DNA of 64,000 nt from an uncultured Bacteroidales bacterium (GTDB taxonomy: Bacteria; Bacteroidota; Bacteroidia; Bacteroidales; F082): positions 23,265 through 87,264 of the forward strand of contig CAMYYD010000010.1 of NCBI GenBank assembly GCA_947303395.1. Direction: 5' to 3'. Below the pieces are notes generated by a model. That model had not been told where the DNA came from. It made no database searches and worked only from the letters and a program-made list of their open reading frames with translations. Positions 52,755 to 61,923 of the stretch are shown piece after piece. Numbering within the stretch: the first letter of the stretch is position 1; each line of letters begins with the position of its first letter. The position numbers were made by a program, and so were the translations under genes.

Positions 52755-53321
52755 TTATTCTCTTACTCTTTCTGCGTACTCACCGGTACGTGTGTCAACT
52801 CTAATCTTGTCGCCTGTGTTGATGAACAAAGGAACTCTAACCTTTGCGCCTGTCTCAACTGTAGCCTCTTTCATTGCGTTGGTTGCTGTGTTGCCCTTCT
52901 CGCCTGGCTCTGTGTATGTCACCTCGAGAACAGTCTTCACTGGAAGTTCAGCGAAAAGCACTGTGTCTGTCGATGTGTCGAAGATAACGTCGCAAACGTC
53001 GCTTTCCTTAAGGAAATCAACACCCGTAATAAGATCTTTCATAAGAGGGATCTGCTCGTAGTCTTCCTGATTCATGAAAATGTAATCATCACCTTCTTTG
53101 TAAAGGTATTGATACTGACGATGTTCAACGCGAACGTCTTCAAGTTTTTCACCGATATCGAAACGGCGCTCCAAAGTACGGCCGTCAACCACGCTCTTCA
53201 GTTTGATACGCATGATAGTGTTACCTTTGCCTGGTTTCACATGCTGGAAATCAACGCAAAAATAAAGTTTACCATCCATTCTGATGCAGCTTCCGATCTT
53301 AATGTCTTGTGAGTTAATCAT
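52755..53321 (-). CDS. efp: Elongation factor P
   Basis: The 188-residue three-domain EF-P relieves ribosome stalling at polyproline. The first domain has the tip loop FQHVKPGKGNTIMRIK with K32 at the position that is modified in many bacteria. The central and C-terminal OB domains follow (FMNQEDYEQI, LPVKTVLEVTYTEPGEKGNTATNA, VPLFINTGDKIRVDTRTGEY). Length is standard. A good promoter lies upstream on the minus strand, and the LpxD-like gene is 1 nt downstream. Confidence 0.95.
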   Translation of the reverse strand: MINSQDIKIGSCIRMDGKLYFCVDFQHVKPGKGNTIMRIKLKSVVDGRTLERRFDIGEKLEDVRVEHRQYQYLYKEGDDYIFMNQEDYEQIPLMKDLITGVDFLKESDVCDVIFDTSTDTVLFAELPVKTVLEVTYTEPGEKGNTATNAMKEATVETGAKVRVPLFINTGDKIRVDTRTGEYAERVRE

Positions 53322-53362
53322 ATTACGTATATTTTTAAATTACTAAAAAACAAAAATCGGCG

Positions 53363-53394
53363 CAAAGATACAAAAAATTTTTATATTATAACAA
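53363..53394 (-). promoter_or_regulatory. Promoter of efp
   Basis: On the minus strand: TTG at 53394-53392, a 21-nt spacer, TATCTTTG at 53370-53363. Confidence 0.5.
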
Positions 53395-53671
53395 TATCTT
53401 TTAAAATTTCCTTCTCCGCCTTTGAATTCAACTTCTTCAATAACATCGACTTTGCGTAAAGTAGCTCGTTTTTGAGCGAATCGGCATCAACTTTTACGTA
53501 AAACACGCCGTTGTTTATACTCGTTTTCAATGTGTGAGCATTGATGAAATCACCGACAATATCTTTCCACGAATCCAGAATTCTCTGTTCGTCTAAAGCG
53601 TCATCTCTTTGATTATCATGATAGAACGCTTTTATCATCTCGCCTAATGTCGTCAAATTCGGATCACTCAT
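53381..53671 (-). CDS. DUF721 (DciA-like) protein
   Basis: The 96-residue protein is a compact DUF721/DciA domain: LGEMIKAFYHDNQ, the SWKDIVGDFINAHT segment, GVFYVKVDADSLKNELLYAKSMLLKKLN. DciA proteins bind the replicative helicase DnaB and help load it in bacteria lacking DnaC. It overlaps recF by 8 nt, a frequent pairing in Bacteroidota. Confidence 0.87.
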   Translation of the reverse strand: MSDPNLTTLGEMIKAFYHDNQRDDALDEQRILDSWKDIVGDFINAHTLKTSINNGVFYVKVDADSLKNELLYAKSMLLKKLNSKAEKEILKDIVII

Positions 53672-54773
53672 CGCTCTTCACCTCCCCATGTTCAACTTCA
53701 AAAATCTTATGGTTTCCGTCGATATTCTCCAAAAGATATTGTATCCTATGTCGTTGTGTATCAGTGATAAACACTTGTCCGAAATAATCATTTCCGACCA
53801 GTTTCACCAGCTGCGCCACCCTATTGTCATCCAATTTGTCGAAAATGTCATCCAAAAGCAGTATTGGCTTGAAACCGATTCTCTGATAATTGAAATCGAA
53901 TTGCGCCAGTTTGATCGCAACCACAAACGACTTCTGCTGTCCTTGCGAACCGAATTTCTTAATCTGATGATTATCAATTAAAAAACTCAGGTCATCCTTA
54001 TGGATTCCGACATTTGTATACGACGAAAACCGGTCTTTTTCCTGACTTTCCTGAAGCAGCTGCTCCATTGATTTCTCATGCAATGCGCTTTCGTAAACGA
54101 TGTTCACCTTCTCAGAAGTGCCAGAAACGATATCGTAATATTTCTGGAAAATCGGCATGAAATCCTGCAGAAACGCCTTTCTTTTCTCATAAATCGGAGT
54201 GGCGTAACGTACGAGCTGCTCATCCCAAAGCGCAAGCAGATTCGCATCGAAAAATCGGTTCTCCCAGAACTGTTTCAACTGGGTGTTGCGCTGCGTCAAG
54301 ACCTTGTTATATTGCAGCAAATCACCAAGATAGACCGAGTCGAACTGCGATATTACACCGTCGATGAATTTCCTCCGCAAATCGCTACCATCGTTGATCA
54401 AATCGCGGTCGTAAGGCGAAATCATCACCAACGGAATCTTTCCGATATGGTCGGCAAGTCGCTCATATTCTTTTTTATTGCATTTAAACGATTTCTTAGC
54501 CGCTTCCTTCTGCACGCACGAAATGGTTTCGGTTTCGTTATTATCGGTCACGAAATCGCCGTGAATAGCGAAGAAATCCTCGCCATGACGGATGTTTTGC
54601 TTATCGGTTGTGGTGAAATAACTTTTGCAGAAAGCAAGGTAGTAGATGGCATCCAAAATGTTGGTTTTTCCCGCTCCGTTGAGTCCCACGAAGCAGTTGA
54701 TTTTCTCAGAAAACTGTAAGTCAGCCGACTCGCAGTTCTTGAAATTCGTCAACTTTAACTCTTTGAGAAACAT
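53664..54773 (-). CDS. recF: DNA replication and repair protein RecF
   Basis: The 369-residue SMC-like ATPase has Walker A GLNGAGKTN (30-38), the ABC-type signature region FGSQGQQKSFVVAIKLAQ, and Walker B ILLLDDIFDKLD. RecF loads RecA at single-strand gaps with RecO and RecR. It is translationally coupled to the DciA-like gene (8-nt overlap) and lies directly after porQ (the genes abut). Confidence 0.95.
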   Translation of the reverse strand: MFLKELKLTNFKNCESADLQFSEKINCFVGLNGAGKTNILDAIYYLAFCKSYFTTTDKQNIRHGEDFFAIHGDFVTDNNETETISCVQKEAAKKSFKCNKKEYERLADHIGKIPLVMISPYDRDLINDGSDLRRKFIDGVISQFDSVYLGDLLQYNKVLTQRNTQLKQFWENRFFDANLLALWDEQLVRYATPIYEKRKAFLQDFMPIFQKYYDIVSGTSEKVNIVYESALHEKSMEQLLQESQEKDRFSSYTNVGIHKDDLSFLIDNHQIKKFGSQGQQKSFVVAIKLAQFDFNYQRIGFKPILLLDDIFDKLDDNRVAQLVKLVGNDYFGQVFITDTQRHRIQYLLENIDGNHKIFEVEHGEVKSDE

Positions 54774-55826
54774 TTAATTACCTTTTTTCGCAAAACGGTC
54801 GAGGTTTGTCGAGATTGTGATATAGTTCGGCGAACCGTAGATGTGCATTTCCGAGCGTGAGTAATTGATGCTGAGTTTCCAGATATTGACTCCAACGCCG
54901 TAAGAGAATCCGCACATTCCCTTAGCAGTCGGCGTCTTAAGATTCTGTCGCATCCCGTAGTTGTAGGCGGCTCTCAAGACGAGGTTTTTCCCAATGTAAA
55001 TCTCGCCACCGAAAACAATGTGACGCATCAGATTGTCAGCGAATTGAGCAGCATTGGATTTCTCGTTTTTTGTGCCTGTAATAGGGTCGTAATTGCCTTC
55101 CAAATCAAGCGGATCGTCATATGACAAGTCCCATTTTTGGATGTTTTCGTACACGACGCTGAACAAGAACGGAACATGTTCCAAACGCTTTGAAACACCG
55201 GCTGAGAGTCGGAACGGCAGTTTGTTCCTGTCGCCTTCAAAATTGGAATAAAGCTCATATCCGATATTTCTCGCTGTAGCGGAGAACATCCAGCCATTAT
55301 CTGTTCTGTAACTTCCAGCAACATCAACAGCTAACGCGAATGTCTTAAACGTATCATATTGAATTCCAGCGAATTTGACATTGGCGCCTATACTCCAATT
55401 CGGAGTAAGCTGACGTCCCCATCCTATCATCACAGTATAATCTGAAGGAGAAAAAGATCCACCAGTAACATTGCCTTCCTCATCTGCATATTTCATATTT
55501 CCATAGCTATGAAACAAAACCGTTCCGGTAAAAGTGCCGAATTTCTCAAATGTACGTCCATATTGAGCCATAGCATGGCTGATATCAGCATAATAATTGA
55601 CGTAGGAAAGCACGATATCGTTATGCATGTCGCTGTTTATCAATGCCGGATTGTAAACAGCAAGCTGAATATCGGAGTCATAAATGGCAATATCAGTGTT
55701 TCCCAATGCAGCTACCCTTGCGGAACCAGTCATATCGAGGAAACCGTATGCACCATTCGTTGTTTGTCCCTGAAATTCAACGACTAACAACAAAAACGCA
55801 ACAACAGATACTAACCGTTTAATCAT
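54774..55826 (-). CDS. porQ: Type IX secretion system protein PorQ
   Basis: The 350-residue outer-membrane-type protein has a signal peptide (MIKRLVSVVAFLLLVVEFQGQ). The family start GAYGFLDMTGSARVAALG and many amphipathic beta-strands follow, ending at a beta-strand-rich C-terminus. PorQ works with PorU, PorV and PorZ in the attachment complex that cleaves sorting tails and anchors T9SS cargo. That fits the sorting-tail proteins in this window. No other por genes are nearby. recF abuts its 3' end. Confidence 0.9.
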   Translation of the reverse strand: MIKRLVSVVAFLLLVVEFQGQTTNGAYGFLDMTGSARVAALGNTDIAIYDSDIQLAVYNPALINSDMHNDIVLSYVNYYADISHAMAQYGRTFEKFGTFTGTVLFHSYGNMKYADEEGNVTGGSFSPSDYTVMIGWGRQLTPNWSIGANVKFAGIQYDTFKTFALAVDVAGSYRTDNGWMFSATARNIGYELYSNFEGDRNKLPFRLSAGVSKRLEHVPFLFSVVYENIQKWDLSYDDPLDLEGNYDPITGTKNEKSNAAQFADNLMRHIVFGGEIYIGKNLVLRAAYNYGMRQNLKTPTAKGMCGFSYGVGVNIWKLSINYSRSEMHIYGSPNYITISTNLDRFAKKGN

Positions 55827-55874
55827 TTACTAAAAACAATGTCTCTATTTGAACGTCAAAAACACTAAAATATT

Positions 55875-56837
55875 TTATTTGTCAAGCAATCCGATGCCAT
55901 TTTTCTTAATACTTCCGGCATCATTCAGCTTTTTCGCAAGTTTGTCAAGAATTCCGTTGACGAAAATCTTGCTCTTCGGAGTGCTGAAATACTTCGAAAT
56001 CTCAATATATTCGTTCATCGTAACCTTCACCGGGATAAATGGGAAGCACTCGAATTCAGTGATGGCCATCTTCAGAATTATCATGTCCATCAAGCAGATA
56101 CGCTCTTTTTCCCAGTTATTTGTGTTGTCGGCGATAAGCTTTCCGAACTCTTCGTAATGGCTCATCGTATCGCGGAACAAATCCTGAATAAATTTCTCGT
56201 CAGCGTTAGCTTCTGATGTATCAGTTTTGTAGATTGACGGAAGTTTTGAGTTCACGTCAAAGCTCTTCATCTTGGTGAAAAAGTCGATCATCATCGAGCT
56301 AACCAAATGATAATCATCGCAGAAGTAAATACTCTTATCCTCGTAGAAATCCTGAAGCACGTCAAGGTCAGCGAAATAATTTTGAATCATTACGACTATG
56401 AATTTCTTGTCTTCAGCGAAACTGTCGGTCTTGGCAGCCATGTATTTCTTATACTCAGGCGTATCTTTCATCATGGTGTAGTATTTTTTCACCACATCCT
56501 GATGGTCGTCGGCCCAGTTTATCTTCAGCGCCGCCTCGTGTTTCTTGAAATCCACGTTGTCTTCGATGAGGTTGAGCAGACGGTTGTTGACATACTTCAT
56601 GTTCGGATGCAAATCCTCGTATGTCGGGATATATTTATGTTTGTTTTCAGTAATCTTATTTTCCGCAAAGCGTTTAGTCTCAACGAGAAACGACAACTGC
56701 CAGATGAAAAGCTCATAAAGTTTGTCGATGCTCTCAAGCAGATTTTTAATTCCGTTGTTGATGTTGGTCTCTCCCGATTCAATATAGGCGTAAAGAGCCT
56801 GTAACACCTTGATTCTCAAAAACCTTCTGTTTAACAT
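55875..56837 (-). CDS. nusB: Transcription antitermination factor NusB, long form
   Basis: The 320-residue protein starts at the ATG 56837 (MLNRRFLRIKVLQALYAY), with AGGA 7 nt upstream; the longer open frame has an unusual N-terminus. The N-terminal helix RxxVLQALYAYIESG and the C-terminal NusB core (WEKERICLMDMIILKMAITEFECFPFIPVKVTMNEYIEISKYFS) are clear, separated by an about 180-residue insertion. This makes it about twice as long as E. coli NusB, which is usual in Bacteroidota. It binds boxA RNA with NusE in rRNA antitermination. Confidence 0.9.
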   Translation of the reverse strand: MLNRRFLRIKVLQALYAYIESGETNINNGIKNLLESIDKLYELFIWQLSFLVETKRFAENKITENKHKYIPTYEDLHPNMKYVNNRLLNLIEDNVDFKKHEAALKINWADDHQDVVKKYYTMMKDTPEYKKYMAAKTDSFAEDKKFIVVMIQNYFADLDVLQDFYEDKSIYFCDDYHLVSSMMIDFFTKMKSFDVNSKLPSIYKTDTSEANADEKFIQDLFRDTMSHYEEFGKLIADNTNNWEKERICLMDMIILKMAITEFECFPFIPVKVTMNEYIEISKYFSTPKSKIFVNGILDKLAKKLNDAGSIKKNGIGLLDK

Positions 56838-56868
56838 AATCCTTTTTTCAATAAAAATTTTCAGACTG

Positions 56869-56876
56869 CAAAAATA
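56869..56876 (-). promoter_or_regulatory. -7 box of nusB
   Basis: Minus-strand TATTTTTG, 32 nt before the ATG at 56837; no well-spaced -33 box. Confidence 0.4.
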
Positions 56877-56882
56877 CAAAAA

Positions 56883-58841
56883 TTATCGTTTCAATAACAT
56901 TCTGAACAAGATATTAAAATCTTTTAGAACCGTATAGTCGCGGGCGTACATCACATTCAGACGGTTACGCGCCTCATCGTCAAGCTCGTCCGACACAATC
57001 GAAGCCGGATTGTAAATACCTTTCTTAATCTCTGGAAGTCGTTGACCATCAGTGACTTCAGTAGGACAATAACCAACCCAGGAATATCCTCCGAAAAGTA
57101 CTCTGAAACAATTTCCCAGAAACTTGACAGGCTGTTTGACAAACCAAGCCGCGAAAACCCAGAAAATGATTCCGAAAAATGAAAGCGAGAAGTCGAGAAG
57201 ACGTTTCTTTCGGCGGTTTGGAACAGTGTTAATTGTCCGAATATCAACGGTATAGAGGTCGCCGCGTGTGTTTATCGAGTTGCTGCCGATAATCGACAAA
57301 GTATCAACCGGCGCAATCTTATAATCCAGCTTGCTGGCATGCCACTCCACCATTTTATCGATGATTTCCTGATGTGTTATGTCTTTCGAACAGAAAATGA
57401 TCTCTGTAATCTTGTAAATACCAATGATATCAGGCACTTGCTCCAGATTTCCAAGATAATTTTCAGGAACATCCTTGCCATTGTTCGGAGCCACCAAACC
57501 AATGAAATCAGGCTTGATTGAAGTGCTCTTCAAAAGCTGCTCAACACGCTTGGTTTCGTCAGAATTTCCGATAACCAAAAAGCGTTTTTTCGCATTTCTA
57601 CCATATTGGAAATCAGCAAGTTTAAGTACATAACCTAAAGTTCTACTTAAAGTCATCTGAAGAGCCATCCAGATGGTTCCGAAAAAGATTAAAGCTCTTG
57701 AAAAACGGAGTCCTGTCGGCAACAAAGCGTAAAGCATGAGGATGAGCACGCTGCCAACCAAAATTCCTCCAGCTGCCGGATGAATACGATATGGTTTATC
57801 GTAACCGCCAGTAAAATATGCCGTTGTGAGCCATATCAGCATATAAACAGGCAAGATTATCGAGAATAGCGGTGTTATCGGATACGAGCCTGCTCCTTCA
57901 TAAATCATGTAATGTCCCCAGAAATAACTGATGGTAGTGAGACCGGAATACCCTAAAACCACGTCGATGAGAGGCATGTAAATCTTTCCTAAAAACTGCG
58001 ACATCAAAGCGAGGAAAGCCCTGAAATATATGGCGAAGTTGATAAAAAACGAGAACAATCTGGCGCGTTGCTGACCAAAATGTTTCTTAGCGAAGATCTC
58101 CATCGCCTTATAGAACACCAAAACGTAGTTTACGCTGGTTTTCTTTGTACTTTCACCTTTATAATGAATGATGCGAGTCTCTGGGAAATAGTAGTTTTTG
58201 TAGCCTGCCAACGTGATGCGGTATGAAAGGTCGATATCCTCGCCATACATAAAGAACGTCTCGTCGAGAAGTCCACATTTATCAAGGGTTTCGCGACGCA
58301 TGAGCATATAAGCGCCAGCCAAAATATCCACTTCGTTCACTTCATTTTCAGGAAGATATCCGAGATGATATTTCGAGAAACGTTTTGAGTGAGGGAACAG
58401 CTTGGAAAGCCCGAAAATCTTATAGAAAGCGGTCATCGGGGTTGGAAGTCCTCGCTTCGATTCAGGCAAAAACTGACCCTTGCCGTCGACCATCTTCACG
58501 CCGAGTCCGCCTGCATCAGGATGAGAATCCATAAAAGCTATGCATTTGCTGAATGTGTCGTCTTCAACAACAGTATCTGGATTCAAAAGCAGCACATACT
58601 CCCCTGTCGAGATTCTAATCGCTTGATTATTAGCCTTTGCAAAGCCTACATTGTCCTTGTTGGCGATGACTTTCACCTCAGGAAACTTCGCCGCCAGCAT
58701 CCTAAGAGAGCCGTCGACTGAATTATTGTCAACCACAAATACTTCACCCTCAATGCCTTGCATCGCGCGACGCACTGAATAAAGGCATTGCTCAAGGAAA
58801 TGCTCAACATTGTAATTGACTATGACTACTGAAAGCTTCAT
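56883..58841 (-). CDS. Glycosyltransferase family 2 fused to a PGT-like membrane domain with a shortened catalytic part
   Basis: The 652-residue protein has an N-terminal GT2 domain (1-250: SVVIVNYNV, VVDNNSVDGS, LLLNPDTVVEDD, GEDIDLSYR), like rhamnosyltransferases. Several membrane segments follow (about 265-400), then a CoA_binding_3-like Rossmann unit (KKRFLVIGNSDETKRVEQLL). Next is a final membrane stretch RKKRLLDFSLSFFGIIFWVFAAWF, resembling the start of a bacterial sugar transferase. The end SWVGYCP resembles the tail of that family, but the central catalytic part (including the FRSM-type region) is missing. It probably adds a sugar in O-antigen or capsule synthesis. It lies 45 nt upstream of nusB and is transcribed the same way. 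Confidence 0.82.
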   Translation of the reverse strand: MKLSVVIVNYNVEHFLEQCLYSVRRAMQGIEGEVFVVDNNSVDGSLRMLAAKFPEVKVIANKDNVGFAKANNQAIRISTGEYVLLLNPDTVVEDDTFSKCIAFMDSHPDAGGLGVKMVDGKGQFLPESKRGLPTPMTAFYKIFGLSKLFPHSKRFSKYHLGYLPENEVNEVDILAGAYMLMRRETLDKCGLLDETFFMYGEDIDLSYRITLAGYKNYYFPETRIIHYKGESTKKTSVNYVLVFYKAMEIFAKKHFGQQRARLFSFFINFAIYFRAFLALMSQFLGKIYMPLIDVVLGYSGLTTISYFWGHYMIYEGAGSYPITPLFSIILPVYMLIWLTTAYFTGGYDKPYRIHPAAGGILVGSVLILMLYALLPTGLRFSRALIFFGTIWMALQMTLSRTLGYVLKLADFQYGRNAKKRFLVIGNSDETKRVEQLLKSTSIKPDFIGLVAPNNGKDVPENYLGNLEQVPDIIGIYKITEIIFCSKDITHQEIIDKMVEWHASKLDYKIAPVDTLSIIGSNSINTRGDLYTVDIRTINTVPNRRKKRLLDFSLSFFGIIFWVFAAWFVKQPVKFLGNCFRVLFGGYSWVGYCPTEVTDGQRLPEIKKGIYNPASIVSDELDDEARNRLNVMYARDYTVLKDFNILFRMLLKR

Positions 58842-58857
58842 CTAATTATTCAAACGG

Positions 58858-58865
58858 CAAAGATA
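58858..58865 (-). promoter_or_regulatory. -7 box of the GT2 fusion gene
   Basis: Minus-strand TATCTTTG, 17 nt before the ATG at 58841; no good -33 box. Confidence 0.4.
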
Positions 58866-58912
58866 CGCAAAATATTATTGCCGTGATTTTTTATTTTGTA
58901 AAATAATTTCGT

Positions 58913-58920
58913 TAATTTTG
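58913..58920 (+). promoter_or_regulatory. -7 box of the formyltransferase-propeller gene
   Basis: TAATTTTG, 13 nt before the ATG at 58933. It argues against the upstream TTG start at 58918, which lies inside the box. Confidence 0.4.
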
Positions 58921-58932
58921 CGCTTTATTTGG

Positions 58933-60570
58933 ATGATGGACTTGAACAAGACGATTCGGTTTGGAGTTATGGTCGATGGCGATACCGTCGAGAAATGGCA
59001 GTTTAACACCGTTAAGATGTTGATTGACAACGGTATAGAATTGGCGTTGATTATCAAAAACGGTGATGAATCTAAGCCATACAAATCGTTAGGAGATAAG
59101 ATTATTCATTATCCATATCGACAGATTTTGTTCAGGATTTGGCATCGTTATTTCTTGAAACCAGAGGCGAAAAGCCGTGTTTCGATTGTAGGTATGCGGC
59201 GTACCACATCCCTACAAGAAATGACGGTAATACCAATAATCGAAGGCATTTCCACATATTTCAGTCCAGAAGACATTGAGAAAATCCTTTCATACAACCT
59301 CGACTTCATTCTTCGTTTTGGCTTCGACATTATCAGAGGCGATGTTTTGACGAGCGCAAAATATGGGATTTGGTCGTATCACCATGATGATGAACGAGTT
59401 GTGCGCGGCGGACCTCCAGGATTTTGGGAGTTCATGCGCAAGACTCCGGCAAACGGAGTCATCTTGCAGCAACTAACTAGTGAACTGGACAAAGGATTGA
59501 TTCTCAAGAGATTACAATTCGATACCGTTTTACATTCATATAAATTCCATCTCAACAGATTGTTGACAGAATCAGAGTTTCTGCCATTACAAGTCTGTAA
59601 AGAATTGATAATCAATGGAAAATTGGAGCCTGAGTTATCACAATCGAAGGCACCGATCATGCATCCGCCAAAGAATTTCCAGATGCTGAAGTATTTCTGG
59701 CTGTGTTTATGGCGCAAGATCGTTTTCCATTGGAATTATTATTTCCGCCAAGAGGATTGGAACGTTGGGTATTCTTGTGTAGAGACGGATCCGTCTCATA
59801 AAATCCATTGGTTAAAACCGCCGAAATCCGATTATTTTGCTGATCCTTTCGTGATTTTCAACGACAAGGACACATATATGTTTTTCGAATGGTTTTCAAA
59901 CAAAAATGGCAAGGCTGATTTAGCGGTCGCGAAGAAATCTGAGAATTTCGATGTCTATCACAAGATAACTGATTTCCCAGAGCACCGCTCCTACCCTTAC
60001 ATATTTGATTATCAAGGTGATATTTATTGCATTCCGGAGGCGAATCGCACGAATAAGGTGTCTTTGTATAAATATGAAAACGATAAATTGGTTTTTGATT
60101 CTGATTTATTGGATGGTTGTTATGTGGATACTACATTATATCATCACGATAACAAGTTTTACCTGTTCACGACACCACAAAACCAGTCACATACGCACCT
60201 ATTAATATTTGTTGCTGACGATTTGCGAGGTCCTTATCGTCCGCATTTCAATAACCCGGTGAAGGTCGATTGCAGCAATTCCAGAATGGCTGGAAAGATA
60301 CAAAATTTCGATGGCGAATTGGTTCGTCCGGCACAAAACAGTACTCGTCACTATGGTGAAAGTATTACTTTAAATAAAATAGTTCAATTAAATGAATATC
60401 AATATATTGAAGAAACGATTAAAGAGATAAAACCAGACAAAAACTGGATGTATAACAAAGGCATTCACACCATCAACAGTGATGGAAATCTAACTGTTTT
60501 TGATGCAAAAAGATTTACGTTCACATTGAAAGGTTTTATTCAACAATGGAGACAGAAGCACCATGATTAA
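58933..60570 (+). CDS. Formyltransferase-like domain fused to GH43-type propeller-like domain
   Basis: The 545-residue protein has an N-terminal formyltransferase-fold domain (about 1-210). In GIWSYHHDDERVVRGGPPGFWEF, H150 corresponds to the catalytic histidine but the usual asparagine two residues earlier is S148. D186 of LDKGLIL matches the catalytic aspartate. After a linker with a Trp-rich segment (KYFWLCLWRKIVFHWNYYF), residues about 270-530 contain a glycosidase-like beta-propeller pattern (YFADPFVI, YPYIFDYQGDIYCIPEAN). Similar fusions exist in polysaccharide loci; it may modify a sugar in surface glycan synthesis. I chose the ATG at 58933 because the TTG at 58918 lies in a -7 box. It overlaps the flippase gene by 8 nt. 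Confidence 0.78.
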   Translation: MMDLNKTIRFGVMVDGDTVEKWQFNTVKMLIDNGIELALIIKNGDESKPYKSLGDKIIHYPYRQILFRIWHRYFLKPEAKSRVSIVGMRRTTSLQEMTVIPIIEGISTYFSPEDIEKILSYNLDFILRFGFDIIRGDVLTSAKYGIWSYHHDDERVVRGGPPGFWEFMRKTPANGVILQQLTSELDKGLILKRLQFDTVLHSYKFHLNRLLTESEFLPLQVCKELIINGKLEPELSQSKAPIMHPPKNFQMLKYFWLCLWRKIVFHWNYYFRQEDWNVGYSCVETDPSHKIHWLKPPKSDYFADPFVIFNDKDTYMFFEWFSNKNGKADLAVAKKSENFDVYHKITDFPEHRSYPYIFDYQGDIYCIPEANRTNKVSLYKYENDKLVFDSDLLDGCYVDTTLYHHDNKFYLFTTPQNQSHTHLLIFVADDLRGPYRPHFNNPVKVDCSNSRMAGKIQNFDGELVRPAQNSTRHYGESITLNKIVQLNEYQYIEETIKEIKPDKNWMYNKGIHTINSDGNLTVFDAKRFTFTLKGFIQQWRQKHHD

Positions 60571-61888
60571 GAAGATTTTCGGCACTTTCGGCACGCGCGT
60601 TCTTAACGCTCTCTGCAACTTTGTCACGTTGTGGTTCGGCACTCACTATCTTGGCGCGGAGGCTTGGGGCATCGGAGGCATTGTGATTCTCGATGTGTCG
60701 ATTTTACTTATTGGTGTAGAGTTTCTTGCAGGTAGCGGTTTAATTTATTTCACTCCGAGGAAGTCGTATCGCACATTGTTTAAGATTTCCTACATCTGGA
60801 GCGCGCTCATTGTAGCATTTTATGCGCTTTTAATCTACCTATGCTCGTTTGTTCCTTCAGGTTTTGCTCATCATTTCACCAAGTTTTTTGGCGAAAACGC
60901 AGAGTTCATTCCGAAAGGCTATCATGCATGGGTTTTGTTGTTGGTTTTTGTCTACAGTCTGCACAATTTCAACCTCACCACCCTACTCGGCAAAGAGCGC
61001 GTCGGAACAAATAACATATTATTTATCATACAGTTCATGACTCAGATGTGCTCGATGCTGTTCTTCATCTTCGTACTCGATATCCGTAACGCCAACGCAT
61101 TCGTCTTCTCGTTCCTAACCGGCTATACCGTCGGTTATCTCTGTGGCTTGACGCAAATTTGGCCATATTTGAAAGAAAAAGGCAATGACTCGATACGCGA
61201 AACGATAAAAGAGATGTTCAAATTCGGCTCGATTATCCAGCTTTCGACCCTGGTCTCTATGCTAAACCGCCGTCTTAGCTTCTTGATTATCAAAGGTTTC
61301 TGGGGTGATGCTAAAGTCGGAGTCTATAGTGCCGCAACACAGGTTTCCGAAGCGCCAAAGATGATCGGACAGAGCATCGCCATGGTGCAATTTTCGAAGA
61401 TTAGTAATCTGACAGACAATGAGTTAGCCGCAAAAATCACTGTTCAGTTGCTTAAAACTGCAATGGTTTTGACCGCAATTTGCATTTTTATAGTTTGCAT
61501 CATCCCGACCAGCGTTTATTCTTGGCTCTTTACTGCCAATTTTGCCGAGATGAGAGTGGTGATGATAGCACTTGCACCAGGCGTCGTTTTCATGGCGGCA
61601 AACATGGTTTTTTGCCATTATTTTTCAGGGGTTAACATGCCTAAACACAACCTCTACGGAGCATTAGTCGGGTTAGCGGTCACCATTCCGTCGCTTTACA
61701 TTTTGATTCCGCCTTTCGGAATGGTTGGAGCCGGTATCTCAGCTTCGATAACACATTTAGCCACAATAGTTTATCAGTGGATAGTCTTTAAAAAAATCAA
61801 TAATATTTCTGCGAAGGAATTGTCGGTTACGAGAAATGATGTGAAATTATTGGTTTCTGAGATCAAAACTATTGTTTCGAACAAATAA
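60563..61888 (+). CDS. Polysaccharide flippase (Wzx/MATE-like)
   Basis: The 441-residue integral membrane protein has about 12 hydrophobic segments and begins FGTFGTRVLNALCNFVTLWFGTHYLGAEAWGI, a pattern typical of O-antigen flippases. Other features are LSTLVSMLNRRLSFLIIKGFWGDAKVGVYSAA and GANMVFCHYFSG. It would move lipid-linked oligosaccharides across the inner membrane. It follows the formyltransferase-propeller gene with an 8-nt overlap, placing that protein in glycan assembly. Substrate unknown. Confidence 0.88.
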   Translation: MIKKIFGTFGTRVLNALCNFVTLWFGTHYLGAEAWGIGGIVILDVSILLIGVEFLAGSGLIYFTPRKSYRTLFKISYIWSALIVAFYALLIYLCSFVPSGFAHHFTKFFGENAEFIPKGYHAWVLLLVFVYSLHNFNLTTLLGKERVGTNNILFIIQFMTQMCSMLFFIFVLDIRNANAFVFSFLTGYTVGYLCGLTQIWPYLKEKGNDSIRETIKEMFKFGSIIQLSTLVSMLNRRLSFLIIKGFWGDAKVGVYSAATQVSEAPKMIGQSIAMVQFSKISNLTDNELAAKITVQLLKTAMVLTAICIFIVCIIPTSVYSWLFTANFAEMRVVMIALAPGVVFMAANMVFCHYFSGVNMPKHNLYGALVGLAVTIPSLYILIPPFGMVGAGISASITHLATIVYQWIVFKKINNISAKELSVTRNDVKLLVSEIKTIVSNK

Positions 61889-61889
61889 T

Positions 61890-61923
61890 AAGATTAAGAA
61901 CATGCATGCATGTTCTTAATCTT
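61890..61923. terminator. 34-bp perfect palindrome between convergent flippase and EamA genes
   Basis: AAGATTAAGAACATGCA and its exact complement join without a loop at 61906/61907. The right part contains the EamA stop codon. Its position at a convergent junction suggests a terminator, but there is no strong T run. Confidence 0.6.

Noticed and set aside
52695..53312. A 205-codon open frame on the plus strand opposite efp
   Set aside because: It is the antisense shadow of the efp gene, whose protein matches EF-P over its full length. The antisense product has no recognisable family or start context.
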